From Manis javanica (lineage: Eukaryota; Chordata; Mammalia; Pholidota; Manidae), in assembly GCF_040802235.1 (NCBI RefSeq), contig NC_133156.1:111630173-111694172 (forward strand): 64,000 nt of DNA, given 5' to 3'. The notes under the pieces were generated by a model. That model did not search any database, was not told where the DNA came from, and worked only from the letters and a program-made list of their open reading frames with translations. The position numbers and the translations under genes are program-made. This document shows positions 1-11,620 of this stretch, piece by piece (the stretch's first letter is position 1; every line of letters starts with the position of its first letter).

Positions 1-156
1 CTCATCACAGCAGAGGAAAAGACAAGGGTAATCTTTTTTTTTTTTTAATTTTGGAAACAGCCCAAAGATTCTCATTTTCTTTCAGAATCTTCTTGGTAAT
101 TCCCTGGTCTATGACTGTCAATTTTCTCAATGTTATGGGAAGTTTCCTTACTTTGC

Positions 157-207
157 TCATTCATTCATTCATTCATTCATTCATTCATTCATTCATTCAT
201 TCATTCA
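157..207. repeat. (CATT)n microsatellite
   Basis: About thirteen uninterrupted CATT units are visible. They sit at the tail end of an L2 element whose 3' terminus is itself a short tandem repeat of this type, so the microsatellite probably expanded from the L2 end. Any reading frame across it (Ser-Phe-Ile-His repeats) is an artefact. Confidence 0.95.
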
Positions 208-880
208 TATCTTTATTCAACAAATATTTATCAAGTACCTGCTCTGTGCCGAACACTGTTTTTGGAGTATGGAGTTACATAAATGGACAAAATCCCAATG
301 GAGTCTGAACTTTGGTGGGAAGAGATGATTATAAATAAGTAAACATAAAACAACATATCAGATAGTGATAAGTGATATGAGAAACAGAAGCAGAATTATG
401 GGGAAACCTGGGGGGGTAGGGCTGCTATTTTGCAGTGGGTGGTCACTGAAGGCTGCTCTAATGGTGTGCATGGAACAGGGAGTAAGGGGGTGCACTATGC
501 AGGTAACTGAGGGAAGAGCCCTTCAAGCAGAGGAAACAGGAAGTGCAAAGGTTCTGAGTACACTGATGTGTTCAGGGAATGGCTGGGTGCCAGCATAGCT
601 GGAGCAGAGTGGGCAAGGTGTGTGAGGTTGGAGGACATGATATTAGATAAGAGAGCTGAGGCTAGATCCAGGCCTTGTCCCCCATTATAAGGGTTCTGGC
701 ATTTAGTCCAAGTGAGATGAGAAGCCATGGAAAATCTTTAGCAGAGGAGTGATATGATCAGAGTTAAGTCTTAAAAGGATCACTTTGGCTGCTATGTTGA
801 GAACAGACTTTAGGAATCAAGTTCCTAAGCCAGGGAGACCACTTTGTAAGCTGTTAGAATAATTCAAATATTAGATGAGT
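208..880 (-). mobile_element. L2 LINE fragment, minus orientation
   Basis: Read on + this begins with the reverse complement of the L2 3' end (CAACAAATATTTAT, then CTCTGTGCCGAACACTG). It continues through the typical L2 strings GGGAAGAGCCCTTCAAGCAGAGG, AGTGCAAAGGTTCTGAG and GAGATGAGAAGCCATGG, here quoted in part. It is strongly diverged, as expected of a pre-eutherian element. The left boundary merges with the CATT repeat and the right boundary is approximate. Confidence 0.8.
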
Positions 881-3855
881 TCTTGTCTTCGAAATTTATA
901 TATCCAGTCCTGTTTGGGTTAGATGTTTAACCAAGATGCTCACCTCACAGCCAGCTTTGGTTGTAGCCTTTTCTCATTTCTGTACATGGACAATGTCTCT
1001 ATGCTCACATCAGCCTCTGTGATGCTATCTTAGGGAAGGAAGACATTCAGCCTTTTGGTTCTCAATGATTCTTCCTCTGGACTTTAAATCTTTTCACAGG
1101 AACCTTGTTTTTTTATCTTTCTCCTCTTCCAAGTTAGCTCCAATACCTCCAGCTTTGGTACCTCTTCCGGGCATATTTTCTCCAATCCTCTGGGTCTCAC
1201 CTGCAGCACATTCAGTTATATGTTACCAAAGTAAGCTCTGGCTTTAGCTGGATCTCAGTCTCCTCACCTGTTCTCAGTGATGCTCGAAATGTGTCTTTCT
1301 ATAGCCCATGTGTGCCCTGTGGCAGGTGACATTTTCCTAGGAGCACCAGTGCCTCATTCTTTAGCATCAGCAGAATTTGTCCTGCTTCCTCCACCCCTCG
1401 GACCTTCTACAAAGTTTCTGTTTCCAGTCTGAGAGATGCCTCGGGTCCAGAGTTCATTTTAGGAGCAACACTGATCGACAGGCCCTGAGTCTTCTTTCCT
1501 CTTTTCAGTTCTGACCACCTTCTCCCATTACCTATGCCAGAGGTTGCTGGCAATCCACCAGCCATATCTGCTCACAGATGTGTTTCATTTGGCCCATACA
1601 GTGCTGTTTAAAAATTTTGAATAAATGCCAACACTTAAAAATGATAAGATTGATATAAAAACCTGAACTTTTCATTTCTTTTGAAAAACTCAAAAGACTT
1701 GGCTCACTTGGGCATGCCTGCTCACTCTGCAGCAGTAAACAGGAGTTGAGTAGCCGCTGCATCATCTACTGGAGCATGAACTGGATTCTCCCCAGCCCCA
1801 CGCAGCCTGTTTCACTAGTCATGTTCCCTGCGTGCTGGTCCCTCAAGATATTTGAGTGCAGAACCTATGGTTTCTACTGTCATTCTCCCATATCCCACTA
1901 GCCTTTTCAAAATTATTACTAGTGCCCTTGAAGAATTTTTAAGGATGAGTGCAATCTTTTAAAATAATACCTTTAGATCAAAACACCACCACCATCTTCC
2001 GACATATCGAAAATAGTGAGATGTAATTTTCACATTAGAAAGAGTGACTCATTTCTTATATCCTCTCAAAATAGGAATCTAAATCAACAACTGGCCTGTC
2101 ATCCAGTTTAACACCTGGCTAACCTCTGGGCCTACACCTTGACCCTCCCCTTGGCTGAGCCTACCCTGGTCTATCCTAGCAGTCTCCTAAAATAAGATCT
2201 CTGCAAGGCTGACTGCAGTGCAACCATTGACAGAGGTACTGGTGCTGGGTTTGCCATTGTCACTTCTGACTTAATACCCAAGTTTTATTGCCTCTTGGTT
2301 CATTTTCAACTGTCTGTTTGGTGAGGGAGGAACTCCCCAATATCCCATTATAGTTACTGAGCAGTCTCAGCTAGGAAGGGTATAAATACAGAAAGGTTTT
2401 ATTTTTTCCAGTCACTACTTTCAACCATGCCTCATTCATTCTTCATCTCTTGTCTCTTAATACCATCTGGAATAGATCCCATAAGTTTCCAGTTACTACG
2501 AGCCACAAAAACTCAGTTATTTTAAAGCATCAATCTCAAATTCAATTTAACTCCCTTCCCTCATCCGTGATTTTGCTTGTGTGGTCCATGTATGAGCCCT
2601 TCAGAGGGCCTGTAGGACTGCCTACTGCACGGTTCCCTGACCAGGAGATCCAACTCTATTGCAGCTCTGACACCTCGCATTTGCTTGTGCCACCACCCCA
2701 CAGCTTCTTGTTACTGGAGTCTCCTTGCTAGGAGGTCACCACTGTGGGCAGGCACGAGGCCTCAATGGCTACTTTCTGTGGTATCTACTTGGCTCAGAGC
2801 CAGCTTGCTCATCTTTGCCACCAAACTGTGGTAGGTACCCACCCCCCCACACCCACACCTGCTGCTTCTCTTTAGGTGCTTTCTCCCAGACAGGCGCAGC
2901 AGACACCTCACCACAGCAGCCATCGGTGCTGCTATGAGTGAAAGTCCTGCAGGCCCAGCCATGAGCTGCTCCGTTGGTGTCTCCCCATCACCTGCCTCGG
3001 TGACAGGGTTACCTCTCTCTCCCCGGTGCAGGAGCTGAGTCATCCCTCATCTGAACCCGAATCTCCCTGAGCACGAGACTCCACTGGCTCTCACTCTGTC
3101 CTCTGCCCAGTCCCCTGCCCATCTGTGGAGAAGGGTGACAGTCACGTGGGGAAGGGTCAGTTCTGCAGACTCTCAGGGAGCCCTGAGGGAGGTGTCCAGC
3201 TGCTCTTTGCAGAATGCAGGGACTTTTGATCTCACATGTGTTGTTCTCTGTTCTGAGCCTTGCTGCCAGCCAGGAAAGCCTGCTCACCATCCTGCTACAC
3301 TGCTGTGTTCGAGCTGGCTGAATCAGCTAGGGCACCTCCAATTACTAGTGATAGAGAACTGGACCCAAAATGGCTCTGAGGGTGAGGAAGTGCATTGTCT
3401 CACATAACTAAAAAAGTCCAAGGGGAAAGATGTGGCTTCAGTCTATTTTGATTCCTGGCTCCCATAACACCCCCTGGTCCCTAGTCCCACTCTGTTTCCT
3501 CTGGGTGAGAAATTGCAGCTGGAAGAGTTTGGGGGTCCTTATGGAGGCCCACTCAAGGCCCACATCATCATGCACCAGCAGAGGGAACTCTCCTTTCCCA
3601 GTTGCTCAAACAAAGATCCTGGAATGTGACTTGGGCTGTGTGCCTTTCCCTGATCCTGTCCCAGTGCTCAGAGATAACTGATAACCCCCTGAGAGACAGC
3701 CTTAAGGATGGAAATCAGTTTCCTCCATCTCTCTCACTTCCTATGATGTCCATCAAAGGTGTCCATAGATTTTCTAGACCCACCCTTGACCAAACATAAC
3801 CTGAGGGCAGTAGATCCATTCTGGGACATGAGTCCAGGGTGTGAGTCTGGCAATA
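881..3855. other. Intergenic, no feature recognised
   Basis: Mixed-composition unique sequence. Short open frames occur on both strands around 2450-3680, but none shows codon periodicity, recognisable homology or splice-site framing. Parts may be unrecognisably old repeats. Confidence 0.5.
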
Positions 3856-3859
3856 AAAT

Positions 3860-4135
3860 GGAGTTACTGCAGGCTTTCAAAAGGGCATGAAGAATACTGG
3901 TTAAAAGTTTAGGGCCTAGGAGTAAGACAAACCTGGATCCAAATCCTGGCTTTACTGAGGCAAGAAACCTTGGATAAGTACTTAACTTCTCAGAGACTCA
4001 GCTTTCTCAGCTGCAAGATGGGAGTGTTGAAAATACCTAATCATTGGGTTAGGAGGATAAAATAACAATGTTCATGGAATAATTATTGTTATATAATGCC
4101 TGGTACAATTAGATGCTCAATAAATACCATTTTTA
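3860..4135 (+). mobile_element. MIR SINE, plus orientation
   Basis: The MIR order is visible: an A-box/B-box-like head (GGTTAAAAGTTTAGG, GGATCCAAATCCTGGCT), a central core (CTTAACTTCTCAGAGACTCAG, TGCAAGATGGGAGTG), and the L2-like tail ending GATGCTCAATAAATACC. It is diverged but nearly full length. Confidence 0.9.
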
Positions 4136-4982
4136 TTGCCAAGTTTTCCCTCCTTTGTGCACAGAGACCAACATTATGGGAAGACATGCTGAATTATGAA
4201 AGTTCCCCTTGGAGTTCCTAGGAAGGACAAATTGTCACTGTTATCCCAGGGAGTGGCAGGGGGTGAGCAGATTTTCCTGGGAGGCCACTCTGGAGGATCT
4301 GCCAAATTTGAATCACCTAGGAATTCAGTAACCTCCTTAAAACATTGCTGAGGCCTTCTACTCTTAGATTAGTAGCCAAAAAAAGAGGAGAATTGAGGCA
4401 TTCTTGTTTTGTCAAAGCAAAGCGATCTTGCAAATTTCATATTTGAAGTGTTGTAAAAATATTAATAGCATGAATTCGTATTTCTAAAATGCACTTTTAA
4501 CATTCATTTAAACATTACACAATACTGGACTTACCAGTGAAAGATTTTTTTTTTTCAATTAGGAATTGCACCTTTCTGAAATCTAAAATGTTATTTTCTT
4601 GAGAGACAGTAATACTGAAGGTAATCTTCGCAATTATGTTGAAGTATGGCATAACTGCACAAATATTCAATGTAACAACAGCCCATTATTTCAAACCAAC
4701 CTTCCACTTATTCTGTGAATAAGATATCAGTTGGTGCCCTCTTGTGGAAGTGATTATTTTAGATGTTGGAAAAGAAAAACTGTACAATATTGTGGTATAC
4801 CTGTCATAGATGTGTTCCTTTTGGGCATTTTTGATGATTTCAAATTAATTGTGTAGTTTTGCTTATACATGAAATCCAGGAAAAGATTTTAACATGTAGC
4901 TTAATTCTGGTCTTCACAGATTTGCAAGATATTTTTCTTGAGTAGATCTTGATCTGTCATCTGATTCAACCATTCTCAGAAC

Positions 4983-5055
4983 ATTATTTTCAAACTGTTA
5001 TAAAATAAATGATCAAGGAATACATAAATTATCTCTAGCAGGAAAATGTCAGAGC
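4983..5055 (+). repeat. Local direct repeat, copy 1 (about 72 bp)
   Basis: This segment recurs at 5745-5815 with about four mismatches in some 70 bp. The shared core is TACATAAATTATCTCTAGCAG. Neither copy resembles a mobile element I recognise. Confidence 0.85.
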
Positions 5056-5744
5056 TCATTTATGTACATTTATATTTCATCTCAAAAAGTTGAACCAAGT
5101 AATTACATTGAAATACAGATAAAAATACTTATCACAAGCTTTAAGTCTATACTGTCTTCAGTATTTTTTCCCTCAGCATCTGCCCTGCCAAAGCTTCTCT
5201 TGATGGCTTTCCTCCAGGGATAGCTGGGATAGCTGAGCCAGCTCCTGACCAAGTGGGAAATCCTCCACCAACTTCAGCTGCATGGCCACCTCCTTAGACG
5301 ATCTCCTTAGCGGCTGTCATCCTTGCTCCGTGTCACCACATAAGGAAGAATAGTCAGATTGCTCTGAGTGTATGACTGAAAGTCATTCTTGAGCTGTAGA
5401 ATTCTCATATTCAAGGTATTCAAGGAATGGATGGCTTATTAGGCACATGACAGAAGGCATTCAAACTTGGTTATTTGGACTCAGTGATATGTATGGTCTT
5501 TTTCAACCCTGAGATTCTACAGGTCCTCTGTTGATTCTGACGGCCAACCCCATTGAATGAACTATTCACTTCAGTGGCTCCTCTTCAATCCCAAGAGAGC
5601 TGTTCAGATTTGAACCAGCTTTTTGCAACACAGGTCTATACATTGCTCTATCAAGTAACCCCCAGAACCTTCAAAGGGCTATTCGGAGTGCACACTAATC
5701 AGAGCACTGGACTATAATAGAGATATGAAGCTCTTTCACCATTA

Positions 5745-5815
5745 TTTTCAAACCATTATAAAATAAATGTTCAAGGAATACATAAATTATCTCTAGCAGG
5801 AAATTGTCAGACATA
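5745..5815 (+). repeat. Local direct repeat, copy 2 (about 72 bp)
   Basis: Second copy of the 4983-5055 segment, 762 bp downstream in the same orientation. It diverges abruptly after GTCAGA. Confidence 0.85.
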
Positions 5816-5904
5816 ATCATGGGTGGGACACCGATTCAGATAGGGAAACAGCCACAGAAGGAGTAGGTGTCCATATTCAAGGGAAACAGGAAGCATCTTG
5901 GGCT

Positions 5905-6130
5905 GAAAGGTATGGGCTTTGGGGCACAAAGGATCCAGATTCAAACCCTGGCTCTGTTGCTTACTGGATGAATGGTTCTAGGTAAATGTTTGATCTTCCT
6001 TCATCTGTAAAGAAAGATTGCTTATTCTTCCCTCACAGAGTTGTGGTAAGAATTAAATGGCATAAAAAATGTGAAAAACAAAACATGGTGCTTAGCACAC
6101 AGAAAGCTCTCAAAAAATGCTAGCTATCCT
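5905..6130 (+). mobile_element. MIR SINE, plus orientation
   Basis: The MIR B-box region (GGATCCAGATTCAAACCCTGG), the core (CTTCCTTCATCTGTAAAG) and the tail (GTGCTTAGCACACAGAAAGC) are all present in order. Old and diverged. Confidence 0.88.
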
Positions 6131-7860
6131 TATAAAGGGGCAGATGCAATATAAAAGGAGGAGTCATGGTCCACCATCAAGACTTCTTGATGGTTAAGGC
6201 CTTAATAGGTGTGGAGAAAAAACAGCTACATAAATGATTCTTGTATATAATTAAATTGTGCTTGTTGATTATCCCAGATAGGCTTACCCTGTGAATCAGG
6301 GGCTACTTCTCCCTCTTCTCTAATATTTTGTCTTTGATTATTGATTGGGGCACATTTTAATCTCTCAGCATTTGGATTTACACAGTGTAAGCGCTCTAAG
6401 CTGTCCCAAAATCACATATCTGTATGAGCATTACACTGTGATTTGAAACTCCCGTGGCCTTTCATTTGGGACATATTTGAAACCTAACAGCAAAAAAGGA
6501 AATAACAGCTTCAGGTCACCACAGCGAGGGATCTGTGGAGAGCTTTGATAGAAAAGCCCTGACCATTCTGTAGTTTAAAGTGAAACTATAGGATTGGTCA
6601 GGTCTACAAACTGGGCGACCACAGTTTATGCAAAGGGATAATTTCTAAAGAATTAGTAATGTAAAAGGATGCATAATTTAAGACAAATTCTACTGGAGGA
6701 TGTTATTTTTAGTTGCTAACTGAAATGGTGCCACCATGTGGCCAGAGGAAACATAGAATGTACTCAGAGCCCGGTCTGAAAATCACACTTTTATAAATTT
6801 AATTGATTGATTTTGATAATTGGAATGATTTATTTTCATTAATTTATATTAATTTCAATTACACTTATCCCAAATATTGTAAAAAGTGAGGAATCATTAC
6901 TGTTTTCTATTTGAATGACTTCAATTGCATATAACTTAAACATGCATACAATGCAAATCTCTGTAACTTAATTTCTATGATCAGAACCTAATGAAGACAA
7001 CAAATGATAAAATAGACCCCCGAATCTAAGTGAAATATGAGGAAGTCTGGACTTGGATAATGTTAAATAGCATTAGATTGATTTTCTTTTCTTAGAATTC
7101 CAAAAATTAATTTTATTGAGACCCTGAGTAAAAATAAGTTCAAGTTCTTTAAACTTTAAGTTCTAAGAGAACTGACCTGCATAAAAAATAGAAAGACAAG
7201 TTTTGTGGCCCATATGGCAGACTGACTGGGTGCAAATTTAAAAAAAAGTGGAGAAATTTCAACAGTGTACATCCACAGTAAGACAGAGAAGGAGAGGGAA
7301 TATCAGTGGATGAGGTATCAGTGAATATCTGGAAGACAAAGAGCAGCTAGAGAACTGTTAACTAGTGAGGCAGGATGGAGGGAGTTGCATAGTCTAGAAT
7401 GTTTAAGCAGAAAGATACAGCTGAGGAGATTTAGTTTAGGACCTCAGAAACCTGGAGCTGTAGAAAAAGCACAATGGTGTGTGGGAATAAGAGCACAGAG
7501 AAAAAACAAGAGTTTTATATTAAAATATATACTTAGAAAAGTTGAGCCCTGAATTCCCAGCCATTAGCCTCTCTGTATGCACAGAACTCCAGGCAGCCAG
7601 ACTCTTAAATCCCAAGAAACAAATTGGAATGTATCTCTCTGACTTCTATTCCAAAATGCCATGGAAAAAACTTTTCCTGGCTAAGATAAAGTACTACGGA
7701 TCACATTTAACCTTCCAGTTAAAACAGCTATAATAGTGGACAAAATATGTGAAATGACAGTTCTCAGGATACTCACAGGACCTTAAAAAAACAGAGGGGG
7801 AAAAGAAAGATATTATGTACAGAGGAACAGGTAAGGTAAGAGACAATGAAACTACAATGC
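6131..7860. other. Intergenic, no feature recognised
   Basis: AT-rich unique-looking sequence without a supported gene, RNA gene or transposon. A short open frame at 7542-7733 has no features of a real exon. Confidence 0.5.
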
Positions 7861-7864
7861 CATG

Positions 7865-8340
7865 GAGAAACATTTTTAAAGTACCTAAAAGAAAAAAAAC
7901 CTGTTAACCTAGAATTATGCAGTTGTTGGATATAGTGTTCTACTTGTCAGTAAGATCAAATTAATTACTTTTTGTATCCAAATTTTCCATGTGTCCACTG
8001 ATTTTTGTCTGCCTGTTTGTTCATCAGTAATTGATAGATGTGTTAAAATCTGCAACTATGATTGTGGATTTGTCTACCTTTGCTTTTAGTTAAAGCTTTA
8101 TGTATTTAAAGCCATGTTATATGGTATATACTAATTTAGGAATGTTATACCTTTCTCTTGAATTGATCCTTTTATTTTGATGTAATATCCCTTTTTATCT
8201 GTTGTAATACTTCTTGCCTAAAAGCTATTGTGTCCTTTCTTTTGCTTAGTGTTAACAGAGTATATCTCTTTCCATTCTTTTCTTTTTGATTTGCCTGTTT
8301 CCTTTTTGAGCTCTATATCTCCATGCCAGGGTTTGGAAAG
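7865..8340 (-). mobile_element. Ancient L1 fragment (ORF2 endonuclease region), minus orientation
   Basis: The + strand reads as the complement of a LINE-1 endonuclease-RT linker region, with typical strings such as CTGCAACTATGATTGTGG and GTCTACCTTTGCTTTTAG. The same stretch in the young minus-strand L1 lies near 18430. No frame is open. Boundaries are approximate. Confidence 0.7.
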
Positions 8341-9067
8341 TGCTGTCAAAGAGAAAGCTGGAATGAAGGTGAGGCTCACCACATGTACTTTCCTTCCCTC
8401 AAGGACCTTAGTCCTTGCTATACAGTGCTCACAGTTGTTTGATGTATCTTGCCAGCTTTAAGCCTGAATCCAGCTATCCACTGTAACCAGAACTGGAGTT
8501 GTCCAACCTACAATCTAGCTTCCAATATTTTTCTATTGTTGTCTCTCCTATTTGTCTCATCTTTGTGGGTTTATGAATTTTTCCTCCTTTTGCCATATTT
8601 TTTCAGATGGAGAAAAGGTAAACATATACATTCCATCTGCCATGTTTAATCAGAAAGTCTCATCTGTGCTCTGCTGAACTTTTGCCTGAAATTGTATCTT
8701 TGCATACTTGCTTCTTCCCTATTCCTTTCTATTTCCCCCTACTTCCTAACCAGTGTTTCCTTTTACATCGGTTCTCACTTTAGGTTGTGCTTCTGGGGAA
8801 CCAACCCTATGGTAACTTACTATACTGCAATATGTACCTATAGATAAAATGTATTTACATTACATGACCATAGTTTCCATGATTATTTAAATTTGTATCT
8901 ATATTTAAAGGGATTCAGTGTTTGCCACCAGTCTTTTTTACAACAGTTTTCATTTTCTGTTTGATTCAATTTTATTAAGAGAAAGTCTTTGTGATATGGC
9001 ATCTATATGTGTTGTATTTCCCCAATTATTTGATATTTGTCTGTTGTTGTCTTTATAGGTGAGTGAC

Positions 9068-9310
9068 AATATGTCTGAATGTAAAACATTTTAGGCTTAG
9101 TTTTTTTCCCTCAGCATTTTGTAGACACGGATCCAAGTCTTCTGATGCTAAATGTTATTGTGAAGAAATCAAAAGGGTAGCTCAATTTTCTTCTACTGCT
9201 GAATAACTCCTTTATTTTATTCTTCCTGCATACCTAAGAAATTTTATCCTCAAAATTCAATAAAGACCAGATAATATTTCATTTTCTATTATTAAATTTC
9301 AGGATTTTAT
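9068..9310 (+). repeat. 243-bp direct repeat, copy A
   Basis: Matches 11378-11620 with only about three mismatches by eye (C/T in the GTAGACACGG stretch, T/A in GTTATTG, G/C near the end). Both copies start at AATATGTCTGAATG and stop matching after the ATTTTAT that follows TTTCAG. Confidence 0.92.
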
Positions 9311-9559
9311 TGGAATACAGTGTGCCCTTTGAATCTCTAAACTCCTCCTTTATTTGGGAAAGTTAGCTATTATGACTTAAAATTTCATGTCATATTCCAT
9401 TTGCCTAGATTTCTCATTCTAAATCAAGGGACACAGCTTATCTTTATATTCTGTGGCCTTTATACCTACTCCATAATTTATTGATTTTTTTTGTAATTGT
9501 TTAGCCTCTTCTCTTTTTCTCTATGTTTATTGTAACTGTTTCCATAGTTTCCTGTAGAT

Positions 9560-9775
9560 TTACAGTTCAATAAATAACTATTAACATATGTGGCTATTTA
9601 AATCTAAATTAACTAAAAAAAATTTTAATGTAAAATCAGTCCCTTCATTGTACAACCACATTTGAAGTGTGCAGTAGGCACTGTGGCTGCTGTATTGAAC
9701 AGGATAGTTACAGAACATTCCAGTCATTGCATAAAGTCCTCCTGGACAGTGCTAATCTATACTAATAATTGAGTC
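9560..9775. mobile_element. hAT-type MER MITE relic
   Basis: Contains the degraded pattern of a common eutherian hAT MITE: ATATGTGGCTATTTAAAT, CCACATTTGAAGTG, GAACATTCCAGTCATTGC and a terminal TGGACAGTGCT. The exact family (a MER3- or MER5-like element) is not certain. Confidence 0.65.
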
Positions 9776-10204
9776 TTTGCTGTTCATTGTATTTTTTCTA
9801 TTTTATATATTTATTGATTTGTTCTGTAATGGTTTTATGTTAGCCCTCAATATTTCCTTATAACCTTTATTTCTAGTTTGCAGTTTTGTCTTATCCATTA
9901 AATCTTATGCAAATTTGTGTCATTATAAATTCTTTCATAGCATAAAGCACCCTGGGGAATTTTCCTGTTGGGAGGGGGTTTGCTTTCTACTATGAAATTG
10001 TTTCATCTATCATTTATGTACATTTTATCATATTAGTTTTATTGATTTAACTTTTTGCTAACATATTTTTCCCTTGTTTATATTATGTTTTGTTTTAATT
10101 TTACTTACCATGGAAGGATTTGTCCAGACTCACTTATGCTGATTATAATGTTGTTGAATTCTTTTACTCTCATCCCATCTTTTTCCTTATTTTACAAGCT
10201 ACAT

Positions 10205-10425
10205 TTCAAGATCAGTACATATGGCCTGTGGGACAAATTGGCCCATCTCCTATTTTTGTAAATAATTTTATTGAAACAGAGCCATATCCATTCATTTACG
10301 TACTGGCACTGACTGCTTTCACGGTGCAATAGCAGAGTTGAGCAGCTGTGACAGAGATCACATGGTTTGAGATGTCTAAATATTTACTATCTGGTCCTTT
10401 AAAGAAAAGGTTTGCTGACTTCTGA
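10205..10425. mobile_element. hAT-Charlie-type MITE relic
   Basis: Shows the familiar layout of a mammalian hAT MITE: ATGGCCTGTGGGACAAATT near one end, TTTATTGAAACAGAGCCAT in the middle and GGTTTGCTGACTTCTG at the other end. Diverged, family unassigned. Confidence 0.65.
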
Positions 10426-10510
10426 GGTACAGAGAAGGAAAAATTGTAGCCTGAAGGTGTGGCTTGGAATGAGAGAAGGGTTGGAAGAGATTTTTCTCAG
10501 CTAGGCCTGT

Positions 10511-10894
10511 TGTGGGATTAATATATAAATCAAATGTATAATCATATCTGACTTGATTATTTTTCTTGTAATTCATGATGCATGATCAAGACCAAAACAG
10601 TTTCTATGACACGACTGCCCTTGCATTGTTCACCATGTAGGAACTTGTTCACCATGAAGGAACGTCACGCCCCAAGAGACTGGAGACAGCTGAGAATTAA
10701 TGATTGTGTATTGGATCCCTACACAAAATTCTATTGTTGCTAACATTTATTGGCTCAATAAATATGAGGGCTGCTCTCTCAGTACCACTCTTGCACTGTT
10801 AAGCCTCGAGTCCCCTGGCTGGTGCTTTCAGATCTTCAATATCTCATCGTGTCTCCTCCTTTATCTGTGGGTCAGAAGCAGGGAGGGACCCACA
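10511..10894 (+). mobile_element. Solo LTR of a betaretrovirus-like ERV (384 bp)
   Basis: The element begins TGTGGG and ends CCCACA, a perfect 6-bp terminal inverted repeat with canonical TG...CA ends. It is flanked by the 5-bp duplication CCTGT (10506-10510 and 10895-10899). AATAAA lies at 10757-10762, and by comparison with polyadenylated relatives R ends near 10781 (CTCTCA). This gives U3+R of about 271 bp and U5 of about 113 bp. The U3 region is clearly related to the two LTR copies at 12712-13035 and 13104-13372. No internal viral genes remain here, as expected after LTR-LTR recombination. Confidence 0.88.
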
Positions 10895-10979
10895 CCTGTG
10901 TGCATTCTCCACTGGCCAAACTAGGCTCTGCTCTCTCTTTTGCAGTTTTATTAAAGGTCTTTGCTCTGGTTTTAACTTC

Positions 10980-11377
10980 ATAATGCCTAGGATATACTGC
11001 CAATGGATTTAACCCCTGGCAAGTTCACTATGGGTTCAATGAGACCGAAAAATAACAAAGGAATGTTCTTGGGGTGAAAGGGTTTATACTCAATTTTATT
11101 CCCACAGTGGCAGGTCAATCACTAGAATGCCATGCACTCAGAGCAAGTATGCATGCAGCAAGCCTGTCCCTGCCTCTTGGTCTCTCTGTCCCCACAGCCA
11201 TCTCACTCTCTGTCCTCAGTGCTGCCACCACTCCAGTCTCTGCTCTTGGTTGCAGCCATGCAACCGAGTCGCCCAGAGCACTGGGCGGACCTCATTATAT
11301 AGAGTTAATAACAACGTATTGCCAACACGTGTGAAGCAAGCTAGCTCACCAGGACCAGTGAGAATCCTGGCTGTAAG
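10980..11377 (-). mobile_element. Possible LTR, minus orientation, family unknown
   Basis: Read on the minus strand it has a TATA-like TCTATATAATGAGG (near 11300) and, about 200 bp later, GGAATAAAATTGAG as a poly(A) signal. This is the spacing expected of an LTR promoter and terminator. One end could be the TG/CA at 10984. I could not define the other end or a target duplication, and its right limit coincides with the start of repeat copy B. It could be unrelated sequence. Confidence 0.35.
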
Positions 11378-11620
11378 AATATGTCTGAATGTAAAACATT
11401 TTAGGCTTAGTTTTTTTCCCTCAGCATTTTGTAGACATGGATCCAAGTCTTCTGATGCTAAATGTTATAGTGAAGAAATCAAAAGGGTAGCTCAATTTTC
11501 TTCTACTGCTGAATAACTCCTTTATTTTATTCTTCCTGCATACCTAAGAAATTTTATCCTCAAAATTCAATAAAGACCAGATAATATTTCATTTTCTATT
11601 ATTAAATTTCAGCATTTTAT
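11378..11620 (+). repeat. 243-bp direct repeat, copy B
   Basis: Near-identical (about 99% by eye) to 9068-9310, in the same orientation and 2310 bp downstream. There is no poly(A), terminal repeat or TSD, so it looks like a recent local duplication rather than a transposon. Confidence 0.92.

Noticed and set aside
51-308. 85-codon frame with Ser-Phe-Ile-His repeats
   Set aside because: It is the translation of the CATT microsatellite and an L2 relic, not a gene.
2762-3290. Overlapping minus-strand frames of 93 codons
   Set aside because: GC-rich chance frames in unique intergenic sequence, with no splice context, codon bias or similarity I recognise.
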